From Trebouxia sp. TZW2008 (taxonomy: Eukaryota > Chlorophyta > Trebouxiophyceae > Trebouxiales > Trebouxiaceae), in contig BDIU01000156.1 in assembly GCA_002118135.1 (NCBI GenBank), positions 248,676 through 312,675 on the forward strand: a DNA stretch of 64,000 nt, in the 5' to 3' direction. The position numbers were made by a program, and so were the translations under genes. The notes below the pieces were generated by a model that had not been told where the DNA came from, searched no databases, and was given only the letters and a program-made list of their open reading frames with translations. Each line of letters starts with the position of its first letter. Within the stretch, counting starts at the first letter, position 1. Positions 30,501 through 40,026 of the stretch are shown here, piece by piece.

Positions 30501-31869
30501 AATGACCTAGTGCAGCACCATATTTCTGCTCTGTGAGGTAAGCTGCTGCTTTTCAGCTCCAGTCATAATGTGCGTGCCACCTTTCTGTATGCAGCATCAG
30601 AGAACACACTGTGCGAGATGGTTGTGCTTGTCGACTTCATGTCCATGTGCAAACTTGTGACGCAGCACCAGACACTCTGCTGTGCAATTGGTCAGCTGCT
30701 GCCTTTCAGCTCCGTCCTTGATTTGCTGGCTTTGCATGTAAAGCACAAGAGGCACTGCTGTGTGAGAGAGTCTCATATCTGTTGTGTATTGTTGCCATTG
30801 TCGCAGCTGCAAGGTTGCAATGCAGCACTAAACTTCTCCATCGCAAGAAGTGAGCTGCGCACGGAATGCTCAGCAGACATATGCATATGCAGGAGCGATC
30901 ACAGAACAGACATCTTCAGCTATGGTGTTGTGCTGTGGGAGATCATCACTCAGGAGCATCCGCAGCGGGGGAACATGAGAGATTTACAGGTCTGTCAATG
31001 CAGACAATATGACTTCTACGAGTGCCTCGTGTCCAATTTGTCAACATGAAAAGGGGGACATGACAAACTCACGGGTCTGTCCATGCAATCCATGCAATGA
31101 TTTTCAATGACTGTCTCATGCAAAGACTGTCACTGAGAAGACACGGCTTTACTTGAGCTTGCTGCAATGTCCTCACATCTGCTGTCCTTCACTTTACTAC
31201 CACTGTGTTTTGCGTCACTGTACTGCTGCAGTGCTTCTATAGACTGTGCTGCAGCTTCCTTTCTACCGTTTCCTGCACTTCAGCTGATAGACTACTACAA
31301 TGCTTTTTTGACGTGCTGCAAGATGGCGTCCAGCCTGACTCCTCAGGCTGGACGCTGGGGGCTCCTGTGCACATCGACAACAGTAGGAGCATTACCTTCC
31401 TGGTATTACAGGTGCCAGAGGATTGCTCATAGGTCGTCACAGACATCTTGATTGCACTGCTGCAGTGCTTGGATTCACAGTGTGCTTCACTTCGTTGCAA
31501 TCAAGAAGGGTACTGCTGTCTTGCTGATTTTGCAGTTGCTGAGGACTGCTCACAGGCCATCTGCAATGTATTGCTGAAACATTCAACTCCAAAGTGCTTC
31601 ACTTTGTTGCACATAAGAACTGTAGTGCCGTCTTGCTGATTCTGCAGGTTCCTGAGGACTGCTCACAGGCCATCAAAGACATCCATGAGAACTGCCTGAA
31701 CAAGGATCCAGCCCACAGGCCAACACACCAACAGATCATTGAAGCTATTGAAGCTTGCATTGCAGAATCAGCAGCAACAGATGTGAGAATTCCAATCAAT
31801 AATGCAGAAGTAGACGCTGCAGCTGATGGACCAACTCATGAAGCAGACGACACTAATACAGAAGTTTAG
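24558..31869 (+). CDS. Receptor-like kinase with duplicated Cys-rich ectodomain
   Basis: Spliced model, 659 residues, 12 exons: 24558-24582, 24779-25024, 25524-25556, 25649-25993, 26734-26873, 27400-27759, 28158-28265, 28481-28585, 29245-29367, 30267-30442, 30893-30989, 31648-31869. Exons 2 and 4 encode two related Cys-rich modules (CGDCSIIQQEPECQLECTYC against CDGCTLNGCLLACDSC; DGCSVDRRDFELEC against GGCHVSSNDSILAC). One transmembrane helix follows at about 228-252 (VAVAGSLLGAVLLAVLLVLL) with an RRR stop-transfer. The kinase has a glycine loop GRGSYGMVYK, Lys397 in VAVK, HRD 498-500, and DVG instead of DFG at 519-521, then APE. The type looks TKL/plant RLK-like. The ligand is unknown. The 5' exon (MLLWGNVT) fits in phase but gives no signal peptide, so the N-terminus is doubtful. 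Confidence 0.8.
25994..26245 (+). repeat. 77-base tandem repeat, about 3.5 units, after kinase-gene exon 4
   Basis: Starting exactly at the donor, the unit TCAGCACACACTGT…CTTGATGTAGCAACTGCATG…ATTGCCACAAGGAAGGTCCC recurs at about 25995, 26073, 26149 and (partly) 26225. The first unit begins with the true GT donor. Little or no coding sequence is included, so this may be a donor-side duplication whose unit lies almost wholly in the intron. Confidence 0.85.
26905..27060 (+). repeat. Two donor-side echoes of the transmembrane exon
   Basis: CTGGCAGTACTGTTTGTTTC then TATTGTGAAGGCGCACCAAC repeats exon 5 (CTGGCAGTACTCCTCGTTTT then ACTGTGGAGGCGCAGAACCA). A second, weaker copy near 26990-27055 keeps ACTTTGACTGTGGGT and AAGGCTATGGTG. 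Both include donor-like GT positions. Confidence 0.75.
28785..29145 (+). mobile_element. Degenerate non-LTR retrotransposon RT fragment
   Basis: Two plus-strand frames, split by a frameshift near 28950, give CLGSMFTSDGKLDTEISHRI, ANASAAWHSLRAHVW, LLSVLLYGCKTWPALKGHIN and RLEVFQMNCLRSLCGFGWRD. This succession (YLGS-type motif with SDG, LLYGCETW, RLE.F…CLRS, W.D) is characteristic of the C-terminal part of LINE-type reverse transcriptases. The fragment lies in intron 8 of the kinase gene, in the same orientation. It is truncated at both ends with no endonuclease or tail, so it is inactive. Confidence 0.75.
29440..29490 (+). repeat. Donor-side echo of kinase exon 9
   Basis: GGCCTTCAATTCTTGCACTC then ACATGATGCAAGC resembles the exon-9 end GGCCTCCACTTCCTGCACTC then CCACTTTGTAAGC, about 103 bases upstream. 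The donor GTAAGC has become GCAAGC in the echo. Confidence 0.65.
29866..30205 (+). repeat. Four acceptor-side echoes of the catalytic-loop exon
   Basis: The true exon 10 starts at 30267 with GTGGTGCATAGGGACGTGAA. Echoes start near 29869, 29996, 30050 and 30134, spaced by about 55-135 bases. They keep pieces such as CATAGAGCTGTCAAGAGTGG, CTGTTGTCTGAGGACTTGCA, TCAGCCAAGGTCTGTG and GGTGGTGCATAGGGATATCA. None has an intact HRD loop in an open frame, so they are not alternative kinase exons. Confidence 0.8.
30548..30775 (+). repeat. Two donor-side echoes of the catalytic-loop exon
   Basis: Near 30551: TTTTCAGCTCCAGTCATAAT then GTGCGTGCCACCTTTCTGTA, against TTTCCAGCTCCAGTCATAAC then GTGCATGCCACCTTTGCATA in exon 10. 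It continues through AGAACACACTGTGCGAGATG. A third, weaker copy begins near 30705 (CTTTCAGCTCCGTCCTTGAT). Spacing is about 170 bases. Confidence 0.8.
31035..31115 (+). repeat. Donor-side echo of kinase exon 11
   Basis: AAAGGGGGACATGACAAACT then CACGGGTCTGTCCATGCAAT mirrors the exon end AGCGGGGGAACATGAGAGAT then TTACAGGTCTGTCAATGCAG, about 84 bases upstream. The likeness carries on into the intron (ATGACTTCTACGAGTGCCTC against ATGATTTTCAATGACTGTCT). Confidence 0.75.
31326..31355. repeat. Perfect 13-base stem hairpin
   Basis: GCGTCCAGCCTGA, a four-base CTCC loop, then TCAGGCTGGACGC: a perfect GC-rich inverted repeat in the last kinase intron. No terminator role is expected here. It could stall RNA polymerase or affect RNA folding near the acceptor echoes. 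Confidence 0.8.
31391..31600 (+). repeat. Two acceptor-side echoes of kinase exon 12
   Basis: ATTACAGGTGCCAGAGGATT then GCTCATAGGTCGTCACAGAC (about 31393) and TTTGCAGTTGCTGAGGACTG then CTCACAGGCCATCTGCAATG (about 31530) repeat the true start at 31648 (TGCAGGTTCCTGAGGACTGC then TCACAGGCCATCAAAGACAT). Spacings are about 135 and 117 bases. Confidence 0.8.
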
Positions 31870-32027
31870 CTGAGCCTGCATGCAAGGGCATATTCCTGTC
31901 TGGGTGTCCACACTGACATGCAGGCTATGGAATCTGCATACTGCAAACCGGGTTTCTTGCTGAGTTGAGGGAGACGTATTTTTGTGGGGGCTTACATCGT
32001 TGTAGCTGTGCTTTAGATTATTGTCAC

Positions 32028-32032
32028 TGTAA
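32028..32032 (+). terminator. TGTAA polyadenylation-type signal, kinase gene
   Basis: TGTAA 159 bases after the kinase stop codon. Assigned by word and position only. Confidence 0.4.
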
Positions 32033-32804
32033 AGGGTGCACTGTGTGGTGAATTGGTTGCCATGCATGACACATTGACATCAACCAACAGCACTGCTTTA
32101 CAGGAGTTTGAATTTATTGCTGTCAGGTTGATGTTTTCAAAAGAATTCTGCAAAGGCTTCTTAGATAATGAGGTTAGTTGACGATGTGGGCTGATCCCTT
32201 TGGTTGTAGTTGAGTTTGTGGTAGGGGTTGTCTGATAGTCTGTCTTGTCTGCTTTTGCAAGCTACTGAACTTTTTCCCCGTCTGATCTTTTGTGAGACAA
32301 CTCTCCACCATTCTTCCTTTGATCCTGTTTGCAACAGCTTTCCTCTTTTTGGACTCTTGAGTCTAGAATATCTGAGTGGTGACTCACGGACAATTCGTCG
32401 CACCTAGGCTGTTCTGTGACTTACAAATGACATGAGTTGTGATTGTTTGCCAATAAATTGAGTGACATGTTTGGACGTAGGTAGAGGGTGTTCTCAGGTC
32501 AGAGTCTGACTGCAGGTTGCATCCTGTGCTGACGAATGATCTGAATGATAAGGGCGTAGCTTCTTGTCTGCCAGGCCAGTCACACACATGCTCCAAATTT
32601 GGCAGCGGCTGCAACCTTATGCATTCATCAGCTTCTCATTCTGTGTGAACCTCTGCTTTCATATTTCATGCATGCACTACATACCAGGTGTGCCTATCAC
32701 TCTACCGTCAAGCATGCGGAAAAATAGCCCTGGCCCAAGATTGCCTCTGCTCACAGAGGCTCCCTTTCTGACGCCTGATGGCATGAACCTCTCTGTATGT
32801 TGTT

Positions 32805-32950
32805 TCTAAACCTAACACCCGGCATGACCTGGCCAATTGGGGAAGGGGAAAGCTGCTCAATTAGCCTCTGAGCTAATAGCAACAGCCCTAGCGCTCAGCA
32901 TGGCCTGGCCAAATAGGCAAGGGTGTGGCTTCTACAAGTTTCTGGAGATC
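32805..32950 (-). repeat. Two echoes of the AsnRS stop-codon region in its 3' flank
   Basis: The coding end on the plus strand reads CTAGCATTCTGCATGACCTG then GCCACCTAGGAAAGGGGATA. Copies at about 32888 (CTAGCGCTCAGCATGGCCTG then GCCAAATAGGCAAGGGTGTG) and about 32812 (CTAACACCCGGCATGACCTG then GCCAATTGGGGAAGGGGAAA) lie beyond the stop codon. Spacing is about 76 bases. Confidence 0.85.
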
Positions 32951-32963
32951 AAGGAGAACAGCT

Positions 32964-35900
32964 CTAGCATTCTGCATGACCTGGCCACCTAGGAAAGGGG
33001 ATAACTTCCCGAATGTTCTCTAGGCCAGTGGCAAACAGGATGAGGCGCTCAAAGCCTAGCCCAAACCCTGAGTGTGGCACTGTCCCATATTCTCGGATGT
33101 CTAGGTACGCCGCATATGGTTCCATGGGCATTCCTGATTCCTGAAGCCTTTCCTTCAAGACCTGTGTCACACAAATCCTGAGTACAACAACATTGCCTCA
33201 GCCATGACAAGGGTACTGACTTGAGTGTGTGATGCTGAATATACCTGCACATGCTTGTCACATCAGGTATGCACACAAGACCCAAAAGGTGTTGACAACC
33301 ACGATCCACGTGTAGATGCCAACAAAAGCCAAAAACTTAAGCAACATGTGGTTGTGAAGCAGGATAGATATGACACAACAGTGGTCACCTGACAGGCAGC
33401 TGGATTGACAACCACTTGGATAGACAGGCAGATCAGGACAGACAAACAAGGACACACACATACAGACAGGGTGTAGAGGTGTTGATGTCAACTCTGTCTT
33501 CTCTGTGCAATGGATGGACACATGGAAGGACAAACAGACAGGGCATAAAGGTAGGGTGCTTGCATCAAGCCTGTCCTCTCTCTGTGAGCCGCCAATGAGC
33601 TCGCCCACTCCTGGCACTAGCACATCCATAGCAGCCACGGTCTTGCCATCATCATTGTGCCGCATGTAAAACGCCTATACACAAAACAGCTTTGAATCAG
33701 CAATAACACAATGCATGCAGGGCTTGCAGCCCACAGCAACAAAGCTGCAAAACAAAGCATGGCAGCCACTGTCTTGTCATGGTCATTGTGCTGCATGGAA
33801 AGACCTGCATGCAAGGGAACATTTGATCAGCAGTAGTGCAGTGCAGAGGGGCCTGCACACTTGCATTCAAAATGCCTCCATGCAATGCAATGCATTGTTT
33901 TGTCGGCAATCTTCTTGCCGTCATTGTTGCGCTGCGTGTGAAGTGCCTGCATGCAAGGTCACAATTGATCAGCAGTAGTGCAGTCAATGCAAGGTCTGCA
34001 TGCTGCATGGAGTCCATGCATGCGGTGCAGTCTTTTTATCAACAATCGTCTTGCCAATATCATTGTGCTTGTGCAGAGTGCCGAATGCTGCATGGAGTGC
34101 CTGCATGCAAGGCAACATGTCATCGAAAGTGATGCAGCTTGTTTTAAGTGATCTTCTGTTGCTGTTGACCTCACAACTGACATGAATGTGCAGATTGATG
34201 TGCAAAACCCAGTTGCATTGCAAATTTGAAACATCAGCTGATCACAGCGCACCTTGATCTCCTTGGGGTAGTTGTAGACAATGAGCGGCGCCTTGAAGAC
34301 TTGCTCAGCCAGATACCGCTCATGCTCACTGGCTAGGTCAATGCCCCATTTCACCTGCACACCCATCATGCATCACAATCCAAGTCTGCAACTTCTGCCA
34401 AAATTTGAGAGCCATGTCCGCTGCATCATGAACATATAGGTCGATGTGCTTTGGTGTGACATTTGCTGTTTGCACTGCTTGATGCTGCAAAGCGACTGCC
34501 AGTCATCATTTGAAACCATTGCGCTCACAAATGATCTCAGCATGCACGTCATGAAAATTTGAGGCTAAGACTGTGACTTGGCGATCGCATTGGCCACCAC
34601 TACATGCAGGAGAGGTGCATTACAGCATGTCCTTCCTGTAACCATCAGAAGTGTGCACGTGAACATATGCAATGTTGTGTCGCAACAACGATGAGGCGGG
34701 CCCCATACATACACTTGTGCGACCAAAGTGACTTCTGACTCCAGCTGCTGATCGTTATAAACTCACATCAAAGGACAAGTATGTTGTGAATTTTAGAACT
34801 GGCACAGACCATGATGATCTAGCGCTGATGATGTGATTAGTGATATCAATGTTATTGATGACAACGACGATGACAACAGTTACAATATGGTCTACACAGT
34901 ACAATATGAACTGTCCAAACTGGCGCAGATGAGTGCTTTGCCTGCATAGCAGTGTACACGCAGGTTGTGAAGAATGGCAACCCACCTCAAACTCAAACAG
35001 CTTGTCCCCTTTTTTTGAAGGCTTGTACTCCTGAATGGCTTTCTGCAGGATGTCAATAGCTTCTGTGTAGGTGATACGCCGGAAGCCAGATTCTGCAACA
35101 TTCTGCAGCCTGTTTTTGACTTCAGGGTCAGAGTGCCCATCCACCTTGGTGGTGCAGAAATAGTTGAGATCCTCCCTGCAAGCCATGAGCATGTGCTGAA
35201 ACCCAGCAGTGTTTTGCACTAATAGCAAACCACACGTCTGCATAACTGAGCTTTTGGAAACCCTGCACACTCAAATCTGATACAAAAAGAAGCTAGAGTG
35301 CTCCGACCCTCCATGTCAGCCATTTTCTGTGCAATGCTTGTTACGGCTATACAGCATATCTAGTACGAGGTGCGCTCAAAGTCAAAAGGCAGCAGCAGGG
35401 CAAAGTGATACTAGACTCTGCATGTCTCCTTACAGTCGGATGATCAAGATTGCGGTTGTCAATGATATGCCCAAAGTCAATGGCAGAGTGACAAGAAAGT
35501 ACACTTACTGGCAGTGTTCTAGGAGGTGATGACAGCAGAAGCGCACATAGTCCTCTGCACAGTTCATGTTGTCTTCTAGGTTGCAGAAAGCAATCTCTGG
35601 CTCAATCATCCAGAACTCAGCCAAATGCCGGCTGGTGTGGCTGTCTGCATCCACACTGCCGACATGAGTCTTTCAGCATTGAGACTCACATCCACGCTGT
35701 GATGCTGCAGATGTAGCAGGCAAGACATTGACGCCTTACTTGAGCTGTGCGGCGCCACAGCATGCACTGCAGTCAGGGATGCAGGGCTGCTCATGCTGCC
35801 AAGATCCTGAACTTTCACAGGAGTGCACAATTGTTGAGGGGCCACTGTTGAGGCCTCAGAAAGGTTGAGGCGCCACGGCATGCACTTTTGCAGCCCCCAT

Positions 35901-38900
35901 GCTGTGCTGCTCTTCTGCAGCTTGATGAGTAGATGACATCACCCTGGTCACCATGTAGCCAGGCCTTCAAGTCTAACTGGTGCACGTCCTGTTGTATGTT
36001 AATGACGTGATGCACCCTGGTCATCGTTCAGTATGCGGGCCACAATCTGTCCTAAAGATGCAGACAAAATGCCAGCCCACTTGCCACAGCACATCAGTGC
36101 TGATTGTGCTCACAGCGCAGTGTGCATAGTTGTAAGTTATAGATAGAAGGCTAGCGCATAAGATTAGATGGGAATAGTCAGGGGGAATGTGACATGATTT
36201 AGCAGGATGGGCGCACCTTCTGCTCGGAAAGTGGGACCAAAGGTGTATATGTTGGACAGTGCTGTTGCGTAGTACTCTCCCTGTAACTGCCCTGACACTG
36301 TCAGGAATGCTGGTTTGCCAAAGAAGTCATGACTGTAGTCAATAAGCCCCTGCTTGGTTCTATACAGACCCCCAGACACTCTAGACCTGCACAGCCCCAT
36401 ACCATGTCAGATGCTGATAGCATTGATGCTGGCTGAACAAATATGCAAGCACAAACAGCCAAACATGAGGTGCTGGTCTTGTGGCAAGGGCAAATCAACA
36501 AAAGGGAATTGTGGCAAACTGTCATGCAAAGAGAGCAGTTGAACGCCTCGCTAGTGTCAAAGCAACAAATGTACTGTGTGATGTGCTGTCAAGAGCTGCA
36601 CCTGGCTTCTACTCGCTCCAGCTCCTCTTGCAGCTTGGTGAGCCTGCCAGTCTCCTTCCTCAGCACCTTGTCATTGCCTTTGCTTTTGGCTGCCTCACCG
36701 TCAGCCTGCACACCAAATGCGCATTAGTTCAAGTCCTGCATACAGCCTGTTTTTGCGATCTGGGCAGTGCACAAGTTAGTTCACAAATGGACACACCAAT
36801 CCATTGGCAACAGCCTGGCCTGACATGGCAGCAAAGCATGGCAACATACAGCTTCTGACTGACGTTATTAACAATATCAAGATTTGATGCATCATGCTGC
36901 TCTGATCTGATGCATCATAACATCTTTGACCGGATAATGCATGGCACCATAGCGCTGCGATCTGATTCATCTTGACAGCTGTGACTTGATAGAGCATCAC
37001 AGCAGCAAGACAACAGAGACAGAACATCAAATTGGGCAGCACACCTGTGTACCGTTTGCAGAGAGCTGAGGTGTTGACAGCTGATCCACTTTCTGCTGTT
37101 GCTTGGCCACGTTGCTCCTCAGAGTGTCCAGCTCAGCCTGATCAGGCAAGGGCGCCTTGCTGACCTCATCCACATGACTCAGCATGGATGTCACCTGCAC
37201 CAATACAAAGCAATGTTGTAAACTCCGTTCATCCATAAGAGATCTGCAGCCCTTCTGCTTGCGTAGCGTCCTGGAAGAATGGCAAAAACGCAATCAGCCA
37301 ATATGGGCTCAAGCTGTCTGCAGCTGACATTCCTATGCTGGTTTGTCTTTCACCACGTTGTTGTGACTGTTGCTTGTGCTTGTTGTTGGCAAGCTTTCAT
37401 GTTCATGTTCAGGTTCACAGACAAGTACATGCCATCACAGGGCTTACAACAGAGTTTGCTGATAGACAAAGCCGTGATGCTGCCTACTCTGGGCAAGCTG
37501 TCGGCTGAACAGGTGAAACTTAGTCAAGCTGTGCAGACCCTGAATTGCAAAATTGAACAGCAAATCCAGCAGGATCTGAGGCATATGCAAGCTTGCTGCA
37601 TCCCAGTCTACCAAGGAAACAAGAAAAAGAAAAGAAAAGTGTACATCATTTAGGCATCGTGCCGGGAGCCTCTGTCTCGACAGGCAGCCCGGGGTTGAGT
37701 CTACCTGGAACATCTCACCAGCGCCTTCACAGTCGCTAGTGGTAATGATGGGGGTGTGCACGTACATGAAGCCCCTGGACTGGAAGAAGGTGTGAGTCGC
37801 ATGAGCCAAGGCATTGCGGATGCGGGCTACAGCCCCTATCAAGTTGGTTCTGGGCCGCAAATGCAGCCGCTCTCTCAGACTCTCCATGCTTTGGCCCTTC
37901 TTGCTCAAGGGATACTTGCCTGCGCTGCTGTCACACTTGCCCACCCACAGAATCTTCTCTGCTTTCAGCTCAACTTTCTGCACATCATTATGATAGAAAT
38001 GAATGGAGTATGAGCAAAATCTTCTAATGTAAGATGGTGGGTGTGCATGGACCATTTACAAAGTGAGTCTGTAAAGTCCTGTTGACTTTCAGCTTATATT
38101 GAGACCAAGACATAGTCAGACATATTGTCAGTACCGACAACATCAAGTATAACATACAGGCGGTAGCCTATCCTCCCAGTGGTACATGTGATTGCCTTGA
38201 CTAAGGATGACGTGCTGTCAACGCACACCATGCAGTGAAATGCAGAAGCAGGTTGATTGCAGCAACTGGACTAGGGTGATTTGCTGCAGCTTAATTTATG
38301 CAGAGGGTGCGTAGTGCATTCTGAGCCAAGTGCCTAGCCAGTGCGCTTGGTTAGAAGCAATGTCTGAGCAAGACTGGGTGCGGCTTGTCAAGGCTGGCAG
38401 TACCTGCAGTGTGCCCTCAGGAGTGCGTCTCAACCCACCCTGGATCAGGACTGCAGTGCCAGTGGGTGTGAGGGCTTTCAGACCGCCGACTGCACTTGCA
38501 ACCTCTGTGCTGACATACACCTGCAGGCAGCATCACTGTGTCTCTGGATCTTTTACAGCTGGGCAACATGTGACACAGCCAAGAAGACATTCAGATCAAT
38601 CGGTATTCACAGTATCACAACAATCACTGTACTACTCATGATGAGTACAGCAACCAGTGCTGCACGCCACTGCGAGAGCAGCCATTGCAGACAAAATGCT
38701 GATGGACCAAAGTCAACAATGAAGCTGCTTCTAATAGCATGCTTCGACTGCAACTTGCCTGTAGATTGGTTAGGCAGGAGCCATCATTGACTTCCAAAAA
38801 GGCAAATGTGCCACCGCCAGCTTCCCTGCCAGTTCTGACCCAGCCTCCAACCCGTACTTCTTGCTCAATCTGCAGAACATCACTAAATGTGCGTCTACAG

Positions 38901-39398
38901 CAGAAGTAAGCCAGCAAATGCTGACAATCCATTCATCTCATAGGCTTGCGCAAAGTGTGTCTGAATCAGTAGTGAGGTAGTGCATGACAAGAACATGTGT
39001 AGTCATTGAACTTGCTCACCAGCCCAAGTCCCCCAGCTGCTGCGTACACTGTGCCAACCAAAGTTCTGTTGAAAGATCTGCTGTAGGGCGCGACTGAGTC
39101 GGCCTCTGCGCGCTTTTGCTGCACTTTGAACTGCACACCACGATCCTTGTGAAAATTGGCAATGTCCGTTGTGCGAGGCTTGCGCAAGCTTGACTGAGCG
39201 CGACAGCGTCAAGCCGATGCGACTTCATGCACAAGTGACAAAAGCAAACACTTGCTAGCGTACTTGCAATTCCGCGAGTTGCTGCTCCAATGTCAACAGC
39301 TCACTCTCCAAATTGCTGGAAGCGCTACCGGAAGCGGCCGTGACTCCAGGAGCCTGGGCATCAAATTGACCGGGCGGAGGCGCAGACATGGCAGCCAT
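32964..39398 (-). CDS. NARS: Asparaginyl-tRNA synthetase, 13 exons
   Basis: Spliced model, 651 residues: 39398-39264, 39178-39020, 38869-38759, 38520-38404, 37977-37705, 37194-37045, 36705-36602, 36386-36217, 35644-35509, 35175-34986, 34354-34253, 33674-33564, 33161-32964. All are in phase. Introns after exons 3 and 12 have GC donors (CAG|GCAAGT, GAT|GCAAGC). The anticodon-binding OB fold starts around [16 protein letters not shown]. Class II signatures follow: motif 1 region ([19 protein letters not shown]), FLTVSGQLQ, motif 2 with [16 protein letters not shown], and motif 3 [20 protein letters not shown] and FWMIEPE favour AsnRS over AspRS. It joins Asn to its tRNA. It is longer than plant AsnRS (~570) through an N-terminal extension of about 95 residues and a charged insertion of about 85 (exons 6-7). 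No clear transit peptide, so probably cytosolic. Confidence 0.93.
33460..33515 (-). repeat. Donor-side echo of AsnRS exon 12
   Basis: ACAGACAGGGTGTAGAGGTG then TTGATGTCAACTCTGTCTTC resembles ACAGACAGGGCATAAAGGTA then GGGTGCTTGCATCAAGCCTG at the exon end (33535-33575). Decayed, spacing about 70-75 bases. The GC donor is not preserved. Confidence 0.5.
33725..34120 (-). repeat. Three acceptor-side echoes of AsnRS exon 12
   Basis: The true start reads on the plus strand GCAGCCACGGTCTTGCCATC then ATCATTGTGCCGCATGTAAA. Echoes lie near 33760 (GCAGCCACTGTCTTGTCATG then GTCATTGTGCTGCATGGAAA), 33910 (CAATCTTCTTGCCGTCATTG then TTGCGCTGCGTGTGAAGTGC) and 34045 (CAATCGTCTTGCCAATATCA then TTGTGCTTGTGCAGAGTGCC). 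Each ends in CTGCATGCAAGG, a shared acceptor-like module absent from the real acceptor. Confidence 0.85.
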
Positions 39399-40026
39399 CG
39401 CCCGAGTCCGCTGCTGCAGATGCAAAGCACACAGATATGCTTAGCTTGCCGGCCGTCAACTTTGCTAGCTTGCGCACAGGTTGCACCCCTCAGACAGCCG
39501 TTGCAGGCCCCAGCTTGACCCCAGCAGCGGCCCCAGTGTCGCCCCCAGCTAAGCTGCAGCTGAAGTCATGATCAAATCTTACTCATTTGACATCTGATGG
39601 CATCCCATGTGCAGTCAAGCGCAGCTTCATGCGCATTGAGAGCCGAGCGCCGAGAGGATGAAGTTCATGAGAATTAATCAGGACTGCGACGTGCATGAGA
39701 ACATGTGCAAGATGGCTGTTGCCACAGCATGCATGCGCGCAGGTTTTGCAAAAGGACTTGCGACGTCGTCAGTCTCGGCTTTGGTAGCACGCAAGGACAC
39801 AACGCGTCTTGCTCGTTTTTGCGTCTTGTCAAATAAATCATACGCGCATTGGACGAGCCCGTGCTGACAATTGCTCAGCGCAGAATCGATCACTGTATTG
39901 CGCACTTGAATCCGGTCGACTCAAGGTCCTGTTGCACAAGCTTAAGCCCTGCTAGGACTGATCGCACGCGACCAGCATACTGCGCTTTGTCGCAATTGGC
40001 CGTTGATTTGCGCAAACAATGCAGTT
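39399..40026. other. Divergent intergenic region, AsnRS / glycosyltransferase
   Basis: 628 bases with both promoters. CpG words are frequent. A TATAAA-like word (GGTATAAACG, 40084-40093) lies inside the proposed first glycosyltransferase exon, which weakens confidence in that exon's start. Confidence 0.4.

Larger units (their letters stand above)
31870..32963. other. Convergent 3' flanks of the kinase and AsnRS genes
   Basis: 1.1 kb with no gene I can support. It contains the kinase TGTAA signal (32028-32032), TTACA at 32421-32425 that could serve AsnRS on the minus strand, and the AsnRS stop-codon echoes at 32805-32950. Confidence 0.5.
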
